This document shows positions 29,595 to 40,087 of a DNA stretch of 64,000 nucleotides, piece after piece (the stretch's first letter is position 1; every line of letters starts with the position of its first letter). Below the pieces are notes generated by a model. The model made no database searches, was not told where the DNA came from, and saw nothing but the letters and a program-made list of their open reading frames with translations. Source of the DNA: Tipula vernalis (taxonomy: Eukaryota; Arthropoda; Insecta; Diptera; Tipulidae); the NCBI GenBank assembly GCA_958295665.1, contig OY282560.1, forward strand, positions 26,743,653-26,807,652, read 5' to 3'. The position numbers and the translations under genes were made by a program.

Positions 29595-31186
29595 GTGGAT
29601 TGCCAAGAAACGCCAACATTAACACAACCACAACACAGTAGAAAAAAATCTGTATTAAAATTGTCTTGGAAGCGTGAAAGTGCTAAAGTCAGAAGGTATG
29701 TAGTTCAGTATTATTTTGAAAATTTGTTAAAGTTAATAGATAATATCTTTAGATATTCTGCTACAAAGCTTCCCAAAATGGTTAAATGCAACCATTAAGG
29801 GCAACTGTTTCCAGTGCCATTTACTTAAAAGTGGTGATGCACTAAATTTTGCGAATTCATTTTATAAAAATAAAAGCAAAATCACTCAAGATGCTTTTAT
29901 TTTGAAATACTGCTCAATTGAACCGCTAAAACGAACCGATCGCGTGAAAAACAATTCGCTGGCAGTATGTTAAAATGTATTTTTGAAAGTGTTAAACATT
30001 GGTCGATCCCGAGTTCATAGAATTTGTAAACAACATTTCATTAGCGGAGCCATTCCAACAGAAAAATGAGGAGGTGATAGATATAGTAAGAAATTTGAAG
30101 GAAAGCGAAAAGCCGTTGAAGATTTCATTAAGTCATTCAAAATAATCGAGCTGCACTATTGTCGAGGAACCACTTCAAAACGACAGTACTTACCATCGCA
30201 GTTGTCAATTGCGAAAATGTGGAGACAATATCAACTTGTAAATCATGAAATGCAGGTCAGAGAAAGTTATTTTCGGATGATTTTTTGTACGAGATTCAAC
30301 TTGAGTTTCAAAACCCCAAGCACAGATATGTGTTCCACGTGTTTAAAGTTTAAAGAGGAAATTAAGGCCGAGAAGGATATTGCTAAAAAAAATCAACTAA
30401 TGGTTCAAAACCGTGTACATTAACTTGCGGGCAAAATCGTTCTTCGAGTTTCTCAATGAGACTAGAGCCGATTTGCTAACAGTCTCATTTGACTGTTAGA
30501 AAAATATGGTTCTGCCCAAAGTACCAGACCAGGCCACATATTATAGCAGACAGCTATATTTGTATCTGTTTGGATTAGTTGTTGGAAATGGTCACTCCAA
30601 ATTAACAACGAAAAATGTTTTTCTCTATCATTGAACGGAAAATGTTCATCGGAAAGGATCAAACGAAATAGTTTCGGCAGTTTTCCATAGGTTAACTAAT
30701 TTAAATTTTGATGGAATCAGTACTGTTCGTTTGGTATGTAATGGTTGTGGGGGACAGAATAAGAATTCGACAATGGTTGGAATGGTTTCCTTTTGGCTTG
30801 ACACAATAGCACCGTCAACTATAAAATGTACCTACATACCACCCGATCGCGTTTTCGCGCAGATTGAAAATAAGGTTAGAACAATGGATACTATCGTAAA
30901 CGTTCGGGAATATCTGGATATCTATACTACATTTGGAACAACAATAAGATTGGGAGATGAGTGCCCAGTGTAAGATTTTAGAAAAGAAGTTGGAGATTAT
31001 TTGAAGCCTCCAGGCAAATGGCACTTCAAATTTCAGGAATCAAAACGTATTGTTGTAATTAAAAAGTCAAATAAACAGGTTTCAGTTCGTGGCAGATTTA
31101 GGCAAAGCTATGAGTATTATGAAAAAGAATCGAATGATTGGGTCAATCCACGTGTCATCCACGAGAATCGAACTCGAGACTGGTAA
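29595..31186 (+). pseudogene. DDE-like transposase-derived gene of a widespread insect family (DUF7869-like), decayed
   Basis: Coding-like segments are spread over three frames: an N-terminal lysine-rich part (29595-29800), 'KMWRQYQLVNHEM' followed by 'TPSTDMCSTCLKFKEEIKAE' with a CxxC pair (30202-30423), a 'VSFDC' block with a downstream 'KNMVLPKVP' (near 30485), 'LVCNGCGGQNKNSTMVGMVS' (30731-30973), and 'YLKPPGKWHFKFQES' (31001-31186). The set 'C..C' finger, aspartate in 'FDC' and 'N.C..QNKN' is typical of RNase H-like proteins scattered in insect genomes and thought to be transposase-derived. Many stops and frameshifts break it. The family label is from memory of the motif pattern. Confidence 0.5.
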
Positions 31187-31190
31187 GAAA

Positions 31191-31430
31191 CTGTCTTAAC
31201 CATAATACTACGAGCGAGAATGGAAAACTTTAACTATATATGGTTTAAAAAAAAATTCCGCATGTTCAGCGAAATAAAAAATTACAATAAAATAATAATT
31301 ACCCTAAATGTCGATTACATACACTACAATATTTAAACAAATTTTTGTATACGATAATAATTTTTTATTAATTGAAATTAGAAAGTGTAAAGTTATAATA
31401 ATATTTTTTTTTAATTTAACCTTGGCATTT
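31191..31430. other. AT-rich flank; left target site of the errantivirus
   Basis: No gene is seen. The last four bases (31427-31430, ATTT) repeat after the 3' LTR at 43510-43513. Confidence 0.7.
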
Positions 31431-32692
31431 TGTAACGGAATTAATTTACAATTCCGTTACCAATCCAAACCATAATTCTCAAAACGACAAATCGGCATAC
31501 ACTTCGAGGTAAAACCTCAAAACGATATCACAAACGATATCGGTTATTAGCTCATTAAACGACCATGCCAAGATTCCACATTCTTTCTGTGTTTACGTCA
31601 CTCCAATTACTGTATATGCTCATACGGTAGTTGAATAAACGTAAATACAAAAATAATGTAACACGATCCTTGTTTTTATGTAGATAAGAACAAATAATTT
31701 TCAAGGCAAAAGTGTAGCACGAGTAATGAACTTGGTTACTCGAAGCTACCGCTTAGTTTTGATGAATTTCATTTTTTTTGTACTTTGGTTTTTAACAAAA
31801 AAAAGTACAACAACAAAAACCTATGAAAATTGCCATTATCGTTTTTACCAATATGTTTTGTTGTCATCGAAGTGCATAAATTTTGATGATGGCGATGTCA
31901 CGTTGTCCATGTCACGTTGTTGGACATTTTTTATGCACTTTTATGACGAATCCACAAGAAAAATTGGTATAAATGATGTACAATTTTTTTGAAGGAGGTC
32001 AGTCTTTTTGTGGAACCAAAAGGGGTTTTTGGAATAAAGTAAAGGCAGTAAAAGTTTTCAGTGAAGTAAAGTTGTAATAAAGTAGAATTTTAAAGTGATT
32101 TTGTTTTTTTTTTGTTTTGGCTGCTTTGAGGAGAACAACACTTGGTAAGTATTGGGTTCTTAAGAATCCGTTTAGACTGAAAGGAGCTTGGTTGGTTTGC
32201 CTCTATTGAGGCGGGAGCATCGTGTGCTTCGACGCCATAGGCGTTGCACTCCCTTTCCAAACCAGCCACCTCCGAACAGTCGCAATAATTAATTAACAAA
32301 ACTAGTCTCGTACTAACCCGTGGGCTTGCTGCCCGAAATATCGTTGTTCTATTTATGTGTAGTTTAAGGTAGTCATGTTACCTTAAACAACACGATAAAC
32401 AACCGCGGGCGCGGACCTTATTCAAGGCATATGAACCACTAATTTGGGTCCTTTTACATTATTAAATGTCCTAACCCCAATTCCCTTCCTTGATGGCATG
32501 ATGTCATCACTGACCCTTTCCAAACAAATGATGCGGTAATCAAGATTACCACTGGTACACCCCAACCACCCACGACCAAGCTACTCCTACCAGACTGAGC
32601 TGCGGGTAGCTAAGCCGCAGGGGGTGTAGCCACCAGTGATAATAAATTCTTAGAAGCGGGTTGCCTCAGCTAAGCTGAGGGGACTCGTTTCA
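31431..32692 (+). repeat. 5' LTR of the errantivirus
   Basis: Begins TGTAACGGAATT and ends CTCGTTTCA. Bases 31432-31460 form a perfect inverted repeat (GTAACGGAATT ... AATTCCGTTAC) around a 7-bp centre. It contains AATAAA signals and a GC-rich 3' third with another hairpin (CCTCAGCTAAGCTGAGG near 32664). An 88-codon ORF within it is shared by both LTRs, with no recognisable product. Confidence 0.97.
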
Positions 32693-32694
32693 AG

Positions 32695-32712
32695 TGGCGC
32701 CCAAATGGGGCC
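32695..32712 (+). promoter_or_regulatory. Primer-binding site, tRNA-Lys type
   Basis: TGGCGCCCAAATGGGG starts three bases after the LTR end. The first nine bases fit the 3' end of a tRNA-Lys acceptor arm, as in Drosophila gypsy, and primes minus-strand DNA synthesis. Confidence 0.8.
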
Positions 32713-34088
32713 AAAATTGGCCCAACAAAGCTGGTAAAATTTACCAAGAAGTCTATTTGTTTGAAGTGGTGTTCTGCGACTGAATTTGTACAATTGGACG
32801 GTGCTTGGGTAAGCACTGCATTGGTTCCTAGAATGTGCATATCTCTTTCCTGCCGACGAGTTGAGCGGATGGTAAAAGAGATGCACATGTTCAGGCAACC
32901 TAATGCAGGAGCCCATATCCGGCCAAGTATGGTTAAGTTGCACATCACTAAAAAAATAGTTTATATCAAGTTGTACGGTTTTCGATACCATGTATAACTA
33001 ATTCTATGGCATGAACTTAACCGTGAAGAATGGTATTGTCCCCCGAATTAATGCGCATCATCTCTTTCCGTACCGGCGTATACCGGAGAGGTATTAAGAG
33101 CTGCACATTTTCGGGTTAACTGACATGCCTATTTGACATTGGGTGTTAGGGTGAAAGATGCGATCCCTGGCGTAATGTGCATCATCTCTTTCTGTACCGG
33201 CGTAGACCGGAGAGGTATTAAGAGCTGCACATTCCCAGTAAATTTGGAACATCTTTCCGCACCCAAGTTCATGCTGTGGAACTAACCTAACATCTAACCC
33301 ACAGTTTAATTTGCACCGTTTATTACAGGCGGATGTAAAATCAATAATTTTAAAAATATGGATTTCAAAGTCGCAGTGTATAGTTAGTTCTTGCGTAAAT
33401 TCACTTCGTATTCTTTTAAAATTAATTTTCATCCTTCGGGATGGGGTTCGCAAGTCCTCCCATTGTTAGTTTTAGTCGCGTTCAGAGTATAATATGTTTA
33501 GCTGTTCAATCCGGTTTTCTATCAGTGAACGGATATTGATGAGGTCTTGGACATAAGCTAAACATCATTATACTACACACTGTGGAAATCCTTGGTGGTA
33601 ACCGGCGAGTTATCATCCCTAATAGACAGCCATAGCAGCTGATGTTAGAGTGTCTGTAAAGGCCTCATAAATATCAGTTGACTTACATGGTAATGTTTTG
33701 GTCACCCTCGCAGGTGAGCTCCTCTGAAGTCAGAGTAAGACTGCCAACTGCGGCTAAGGGGGCAAGAATTTTGCCATGGTCTATTGGGTACCATTTATGT
33801 TACCTGGTTTCAAGTTCACCATAGTAGCGAGGATCACCTTCATAGGTTAAGACGACCGCTGCGAGATTGGGAACAAGGAAACAGGTTCATCAAAATTTTT
33901 TTTAGTATTCAATTCCCTTTCCTTTCCTTGTCTGATCCAAATTAGGGGGATTTATGTCTCGGGATAAGGGTAATGTTCCCGTGGTTGTTTTAACTCATTC
34001 TAGTACATACAAAACAGATAAACAAACCAGTAGTTAGTTGTTATTTTAGGATTTTTATTAATTCATTCATAGATAGTATATCAAGAAA
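32713..34088 (+). other. Errantivirus leader with hairpin-forming repeats
   Basis: 1.4 kb without a gene. 32833-32888 is an imperfect hairpin (ATGTGCATATCTCTTT ... AAAGAGATGCACAT). Two 59-bp repeats at 33051-33109 and 33175-33233 share ATCTCTTTC, ACCGG...CCGGAGAGGTAT and AAGAGCTGCACATT, and can also pair with themselves. The TGCATA/TGCAC-type words recall zinc-finger binding repeats in the leader of Drosophila gypsy, but the similarity is only in kind. Packaging or translation control is an alternative. Confidence 0.6.
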
Positions 34089-35990
34089 ATGGACATAAGC
34101 CTTCTCGAACCAGACGAACTCCTCATAGAGTTCGAGATAAGGGAATTAGGTGAGGAGGCGAAGCGTGAGGTAACAGACGCATTAAAGGCCACGCTTACGC
34201 ACAAGATGCGGCAAGAGCAGGCAGATACGTGCCTCAAACCGCAAGACGCCCATATAGCGGCTCGCAAACAGCCGCAGGCGGAAGCAACGGCCTGTTTGCG
34301 GAAAGTACAGGATATCTATCGGCAACTGTGCGAACAACTTGCCGCGGATAAACCCGAGGTCGAGATACACCCGGCTATAACCACCCGCCTCGAACACGTT
34401 CAAGGTCGGGTGTATCGAAGTTCACTCTCGCCGACATTCCATGCACAAACAACGGCTTGGTCTAAAGCGTTTCGACAGCTCGTCGTAATAATTGCCCAGG
34501 TAAAAGGCAAGCAAATTACATCTAAAGCAGCGAGTGAGCAGTTGGAACGTTTGGTTTTTGGCCGTCCAAAGATTAGAGGCAAACAAGACTGAATGAGAGA
34601 ACGAGTTTTTCAGCAAACGGATAGTTCATCGGAAGAAGACGAGGAAGAGGAGGATGAGGACGCAAGTTTTTTTTAAATCTCTCCGATAAAGACGGCCACA
34701 CTGACCTACCAAGACGGAGATTTTCTCGGCGGTCCTAAAAGTAAAAATATCCCTGGGACGAGTGGTTCATCCAAGAAACACTCGTCAAGAAATTCTTCGC
34801 GCCATTTCGCACAAGGATTGTCCAACACTAGTGGTTTGACGGACGCCAAGTTACGTCGGGAAGTGGGCACATGGAAGGTCCGGTTCGAAGGGCACAAAAG
34901 TTCCCTAACAGTGGAACGGTTTCTTGTGCGTATGGAATGGCATGCAAATCGGTCATCCATAATGCTCGACGATCTGGTAGGAGTGTTGGACCTGTGTTTG
35001 GAGGGGGATGCGTTGGATTGGTTCTGGACGTCGGTCGACAGGAACCCAGAGATGTCCTGGGAAGTGTTTCGACAAGAAATGCTCATTCGGTTTGCTTCCA
35101 GTCGCACCGATGATGACGTGAGACGCATGTTGAACAACCGCAAACAAGCATACCCCCGCGAGTCATTTATGGAGTTCTACCAGGCCATTCACGGTATTAC
35201 CTTGCAAACCAACAAGGAAATATCGGATGACACGATCTATACGATCTTAAGAAGGAATATGCGTCCAGGACTACAGATGGCTTTGCATAGTGAGCGGAGC
35301 TTTAGGAATATGGGAGAGTTTGCACGCCGGTGTTCCGCTCTTGAGGAGATGTGGAAACGCTTAGGGCACAACCCAGAGGCCGGGTTAACACCTACCCTCA
35401 ATAACTTTTCACCCACCAGTTACACTGATAGAGCAACTGTGAGGCAAACCAGGTTCGAGCGGTATTCACCCCGGGTGCACGAGTTGAATTGGGAAGCAGC
35501 CGAGGCTGATGAAAGGCTCGAAGGCGAGGGGGATACTGTACTCGACGATTCCCAGAACTACTATGAGCAGGTGTGCGAAATAAACGACCGTTTAAGGCAA
35601 CGGGTCACTTTCCAGGACCAGCCGAGGGGTGAAGCAAAGTACAAGAAAACTGGAGGTTATCAACATAGTAGCGCCCAACCCCAACCCGCTAGGCAAATTG
35701 GGGCTACAGAGCCACGTCCATTTCGCTGTTGGAATTGTGATGATGCCTCACACTCATATTTAGATTGTCGCGACCGGATAATCAGAGTGTTTTGTTTCGG
35801 TTGTGGGGAAAAAGGGGTATTGCGTCCCGACTGCACTCGTTGCAAGGTTCCGGAAAACTGGAGAACGGGGATGGGGAACTCTCGGAGACCTCATCTCGTG
35901 TCTTCCGAGCCGAGGCAACGAGCAACCACCTTAACGGAGGAAGCGGCGAGCAACACCGATCCGGAATTATACCGGAGGAGGAATCACTAA
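34089..35990 (+). pseudogene. gag: Errantivirus Gag with two in-frame stops
   Basis: ATG 34089 (AAAATGGACA) starts a frame that runs to 35990 interrupted only by TGA at 34590-34592 and TAA at 34674-34676. The N-terminal 'LLEPDELLIEFEIREL' matches the gag start at 5816. The acidic 'SSSEEDEEEEDED' lies between the two stops. From 34818 the capsid block ('RRNMRPGLQMAL') and two CCHC-like knuckles ('CWNCDDASHSYLDC', 'CFGCGEKGVLRPDC') follow. A T8 run directly before the TAA is a possible slippage site. The stops are odd for so young an element; sequencing error, recoding or recent loss are all possible. Confidence 0.88.
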
Positions 35991-38900
35991 ACTCAAAAGC
36001 CCGCAGTAGCCAAGCCGTATCGTGCCAAACGGATAACAGGCAAGATATCAGGCGAATAAAATATTTCCACGAACGCCGTGAGACTTTTAAAAACCTAAAT
36101 GCGACAGTTATCCACTCTAACCCCGACAACCGGCCATATGCCAAAATTAGGATTGGTAACTATGAGGTAGAAGGACTGTTAGACTCAGGGGCTAACATCA
36201 GTGTGCTGGGCCGCGGGAGTGAAGAGTTTTTAGAACGGTGCCATTTGACGTATCACCCAATGGTAACTAAATTACACACCGCTAGTGGTACGGCTGAGAA
36301 AATTATCGGGTATATCTATGTTTCCGTGTCGTTTAACAACCAGACCGAGACCTTAAAATTATTTATCGCTCCATCTTTGACTCAGAAGCTGTATCTGGGA
36401 ACAGATTTCTGGAAAGTCTTTAATCTTCAAATTTCAATATCTGAAATAACGCAGGTCGGCCCGGGAATACAAGAGGCAAATAAGCATATGTTGAACGACG
36501 AAAAACAGAAAATATTAGACGAAGTAAAATCCAAATTCCCATCGTTTGAGCAGCTCGGTCTGGGGCACACGCATCTAGTACAGCACGAAATAGATACCGC
36601 AGACGCGAAGCCTATCAAACAACGATACTACTCAATGTCCCCTGACAAGCAGAAGGAATTAGATAAAGAAATTGAGAGAATGTTGTCCCTCGGCGTAATC
36701 GAAGAGTCTTCTAGTCCATGGAGCTCACCGGTAACGATGGTACCGAAGAGTAGTGGAAAACTCAGACTATGCTTAGATGCGAGAAAATTGAATTCAGTGA
36801 CGGTAAAGGAGGCCTACCCACTCCCGATAATAGATGGCCTACTTAGTCGCTTGGAGAACACAAAATACATCTCCAGCTTGGATCTAAAGGATGCCTTTTG
36901 GCAAATTCCGCTGGATCCACTCTCAAAGTGTAAAACTGCCTTCACGGTACCTGGCAGACCATTGTATCAATTTAAGATGATGCCGTTTGGTTTGTGCAAT
37001 GCGGCCCAGACGATGTGCAAATTGATGCACAGGGTAATTCCACATGAATTGCACGAGCGCGTTTTTGTCTACTTGGACGACCTACTAATAACCTCATCTT
37101 CCTTTGAGGAACACATTAACTTACTTAAGGTTGTGGCGAAACATCTCACAGACGCCAATCTTACGATTAATGTGGAAAAATCACAGTTCGTCCTGAAGCA
37201 ACTAAAGTACCTAGGCCATATCGTCGGAGATGGCAGTGTTAAGGTAGACCCGGACAAAGTCCTAGCCATTCAGAATTTTCCTACCCCGAAGACAGTCAAA
37301 CATATCCGTCAATTCCTGGGGATGAGCGGTTGGTACAGAAAATTTATCCCAAACTACTCATCACTGGCAGCTCCCCTCACCGATCTTTTGAAGTCAAAAG
37401 GCGGGATAGCATGGACAGAGGCGGCCCAGAGGGCATTTGAAGAGCTGAAGTCGTGTCTATCCGCTGCACCAGTGCTTATTCACCCCGATTACTCCAAAAC
37501 ATTCTATATCCAGGTCGATGCGTCCAAAACCGGAGTAGGAAGCGTCCTTTTTCAGAAGGATGAGGATGGTGAGGAACATCCTATTGCATTTTACTCACAT
37601 AAACTAAACGGTGCCCAGAAAAACTACAGTGTCACTGAGTTAGAATGTTTAGCAGCAGTCCTAAGCATTCGGAAATTTCGTGCTTATGTGGAGGGATATG
37701 AGTTCGTTCTCATAACCGACCATTCTAGTCTCCAGTGGTTAATGAACCAATCCGACCTGAATGGGCGCCTAGCCCGATGGAGTCTGAAACTACAAGGCTA
37801 CAATTTTCGGATTGAGTACCGCAAGGGAACACAGAATATCGTTCCTGATGTTCTATCCCGAGCGTACACAGATGAGGTAGCAGCACTGGATCTGACCGCG
37901 ACTACCCTACAACTTGACTTGCAGTCACCCGAGTTTGTCAGTGGCAGTTATCCAGAGCTAATAGACACGCTCACGAAAATGAAGTCGATGCCAGATAACA
38001 TCAAGGTGACTGACGGGAAAATACTCATTTATAAGCCAGCAAGAGACCCTGACCTTAAAACAGATATTCCTAACTGGAAGTTATGGATTCCGCAGAACCT
38101 AGTCCCCAAGATTTTAATGCAAGCTCATGAGCCCCCATTATCAGCACACATGGGTACAGGCAAAATGATCGAGTTTATACGTCGACATTTCTATTGGCCA
38201 ACACTGGCTAATGATGTCAAAAATTATGTGAGACAATGCCAGATGTGCAAGTCGACGAAGGCCGCTAATACTACTCTGAGACCTAAAATGGGAGAGTACA
38301 GGGAGTATGACAGGCCATTCCAAAAATTATATCTGGATTTCCTAGGCCCGTACCCCAGGTCGAAGAGCGGCAATACATATATTTTCATCGTTCTAGATCA
38401 CTACTCTAAGTTCGTGTTACTCAAACCCCTACGTGACGCTACCGCTAGCAAGGTGGTGGAATATCTTATAAAAGAGGTGTTTCCAGTGTACTCAGTGCCA
38501 GAAGTTATCCATACTGATAATGGCAAACAGTTCAAATCCCACCTTTTTGGAAATTGTTTGTCCGAACTGGGAATTACACACATGTTCACACCAGTGTACT
38601 CCCCACAGGCAAATGCTTCTGAACGGGTGAACCGATCCATTCTAGCGGCTGTCAGAGCGTATGTGAAAAAGGACCAGAAGGTGTGGGATGAGCATTTGAA
38701 TCAGATAGCTAGTGCATTGAGGAACACATCACACTCCTCTACGGGATACGCGCCGTCCTACCTTGTGTTTGGACAACACACAATCAATCACGGTTCACAG
38801 TACAAGTTAATGCGACTGTTGGGAGACGAGTTTCTGGCATCCTTCACGGTACAAGCTAAGAACGATCGTCTCGCTTTGGCCAAACGGTTAGTATTGTCCC

Positions 38901-39175
38901 ACCTGCAACAGGCATACTCGGATACCGCTCGGAGATACAACCTACGATCAGCAGATCGCCAGCTAGCAGTAGGTCAAAAGGTGTTGGTACGCAACTTCGC
39001 ACAAAGTAGTGCAGCGCAACATTACTCAGCTAAGCTGGACAAGAAATTTGTGCCGGCGACAGTCCACCGACGAGTGGGGCAGGTAGCGTACGAACTAACC
39101 AACGAAAGCGGAAAGTTACTAGGGGTCTTCCACGCAAAAGACATAATAGGAGGTGCAGTAGAAGCCTCTAAGTGA
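35765..39175 (+). CDS. pol: Errantivirus Pol polyprotein (PR-RT-RNase H-integrase), intact
   Basis: 1136 codons in the -1 frame relative to gag, overlapping it by 226 bp, so it is probably made by -1 frameshifting. Domains: aspartic protease near residue 138 ('LLDSGANISVLG'); reverse transcriptase about 280-460 with 'SLDLKDAFWQIPLD' and 'VYLDDLL' near 434; RNase H about 575-700 ('QVDASKTGVG', 'TELECLA', 'TDHSSLQWL'); integrase with an HHCC-type finger about 785-830 ('CQMCK') and a D,D-35-E core near 856, 916 and 951 ('YLDFLGPYP', 'HTDNGKQF', 'SERVNRSI'). No lesion is seen and the length is typical. The first 75 codons overlap gag and are not conserved pol sequence. Confidence 0.96.
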   Translation: MSRPDNQSVLFRLWGKRGIASRLHSLQGSGKLENGDGELSETSSRVFRAEATSNHLNGGSGEQHRSGIIPEEESLNSKARSSQAVSCQTDNRQDIRRIKYFHERRETFKNLNATVIHSNPDNRPYAKIRIGNYEVEGLLDSGANISVLGRGSEEFLERCHLTYHPMVTKLHTASGTAEKIIGYIYVSVSFNNQTETLKLFIAPSLTQKLYLGTDFWKVFNLQISISEITQVGPGIQEANKHMLNDEKQKILDEVKSKFPSFEQLGLGHTHLVQHEIDTADAKPIKQRYYSMSPDKQKELDKEIERMLSLGVIEESSSPWSSPVTMVPKSSGKLRLCLDARKLNSVTVKEAYPLPIIDGLLSRLENTKYISSLDLKDAFWQIPLDPLSKCKTAFTVPGRPLYQFKMMPFGLCNAAQTMCKLMHRVIPHELHERVFVYLDDLLITSSSFEEHINLLKVVAKHLTDANLTINVEKSQFVLKQLKYLGHIVGDGSVKVDPDKVLAIQNFPTPKTVKHIRQFLGMSGWYRKFIPNYSSLAAPLTDLLKSKGGIAWTEAAQRAFEELKSCLSAAPVLIHPDYSKTFYIQVDASKTGVGSVLFQKDEDGEEHPIAFYSHKLNGAQKNYSVTELECLAAVLSIRKFRAYVEGYEFVLITDHSSLQWLMNQSDLNGRLARWSLKLQGYNFRIEYRKGTQNIVPDVLSRAYTDEVAALDLTATTLQLDLQSPEFVSGSYPELIDTLTKMKSMPDNIKVTDGKILIYKPARDPDLKTDIPNWKLWIPQNLVPKILMQAHEPPLSAHMGTGKMIEFIRRHFYWPTLANDVKNYVRQCQMCKSTKAANTTLRPKMGEYREYDRPFQKLYLDFLGPYPRSKSGNTYIFIVLDHYSKFVLLKPLRDATASKVVEYLIKEVFPVYSVPEVIHTDNGKQFKSHLFGNCLSELGITHMFTPVYSPQANASERVNRSILAAVRAYVKKDQKVWDEHLNQIASALRNTSHSSTGYAPSYLVFGQHTINHGSQYKLMRLLGDEFLASFTVQAKNDRLALAKRLVLSHLQQAYSDTARRYNLRSADRQLAVGQKVLVRNFAQSSAAQHYSAKLDKKFVPATVHRRVGQVAYELTNESGKLLGVFHAKDIIGGAVEASK

Positions 39176-39216
39176 AATAATACCTTTTTGTTTGCTCCTT
39201 ACAGACGTTCCTTGAG

Positions 39217-39756
39217 ATGGAGAGCCAGTTAAGCAAAACCACAGGCAGTCCGAAGATGGAACTCTTACTAGTAGGACCAAGGAAAAGGGTATCTCGAGTA
39301 GATGGTCAGCAAGGGCTTGCAGGACGTCTGTCCCCAAAGGCTGGTAACCTACGGTCTGGGACAGAGGCAGGAGAAGGAAGAACCCAGAAGACTCCCAAAA
39401 GGTTGTCCCTGCTGGAATATCGAGAAAGGGCAGTGCAACCTCAGCCTCCGATGGTGCCGAGGGTTGAACAGCCAACGTGGCCTGAAGAAAGGCCAAAACG
39501 CACCACGGGGGTGAAGGCAGACCTCAAAGAAAAGATCCGCGAGGTGTATAAGATCCTAGGCATACCGGGTCTGAAGGAAAGGACTAAGTGGGAGGCTAAA
39601 CTTCAGGACAATAGGCGGCAACGGAGGGACCTGGATCGGGCAAGAAGGAGTAGGGGGAGAGAGGCCCAAGGAGGTCTCCAGGGCTCACAGTTGGAGTTAT
39701 TCTCCGTGAGTCCGGGACAGGGAGATATTGAGGGAGAAAGGAACGCGTTCGTGTGA
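39217..39756 (+). CDS. Extra ORF between pol and env
   Basis: A 179-codon frame starting at ATG 39217, 41 bp after pol and 331 bp before env. It is strongly basic and proline-rich ('VGPRKRVSR', 'WPEERPKRTTGVKADLKEK', 'RRQRRDLDRARRSRGRE'), with no hydrophobic segment or cysteine. This suits an RNA-binding or nuclear accessory protein, as some errantivirus-like and retroviral elements carry. Codon use resembles pol. I do not recognise a family, and it could be a chance ORF in purine-rich DNA. Confidence 0.5.
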   Translation: MESQLSKTTGSPKMELLLVGPRKRVSRVDGQQGLAGRLSPKAGNLRSGTEAGEGRTQKTPKRLSLLEYRERAVQPQPPMVPRVEQPTWPEERPKRTTGVKADLKEKIREVYKILGIPGLKERTKWEAKLQDNRRQRRDLDRARRSRGREAQGGLQGSQLELFSVSPGQGDIEGERNAFV

Positions 39757-40087
39757 CAAGATGCAGAGAATACCGCTTCGCGTTTAAACCACCTGAACCT
39801 TCTTGGGCAGGGAACAGTAGGGAGATGTAAACGCGAGGTGAAGACTGGTATATATCGGCTTCCAATATACCAGTATTAAAATAAAATTTTAGTTTCTAAT
39901 GTATTTAAATAGTTAAAGGAAGAAGAAGTAATAATAAATTAAAGTAGAAGAAGTTTACTTCTGTGTTTCTTGTTTCTTGGTGTATAAATAAAAAAAATAA
40001 AAAAAAAATAAATAAATAAAAAAATAAAAATAAAAAGGGGTAGTAATACTTCTGTTTTTTGTCTCCATTCTCCAACCAGCAGTAGTA
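39757..40087 (+). other. Pol-env intergenic region
   Basis: No gene. A short inverted repeat (CTGGTATATATCGGCTTCC ... AATATACCAG, near 39845-39873) and purine/A-rich runs precede env. TTTTTTGTCTCCATTCTCCAACCAGCAG at 40055-40082 is a good splice acceptor just before the env ATG, as expected for a spliced env mRNA. Confidence 0.6.

Noticed and set aside
31726..31992. 88-codon ORF in both LTRs as a gene
   Set aside because: It is in LTR sequence, T-rich and hydrophobic only by base composition; no start context or domain.
35795..35820. GGGGAAAAAGGGG in the gag-pol overlap as the -1 slippery site
   Set aside because: The A run is not in the frame register needed for a classical heptamer; the real site within the overlap is left open.
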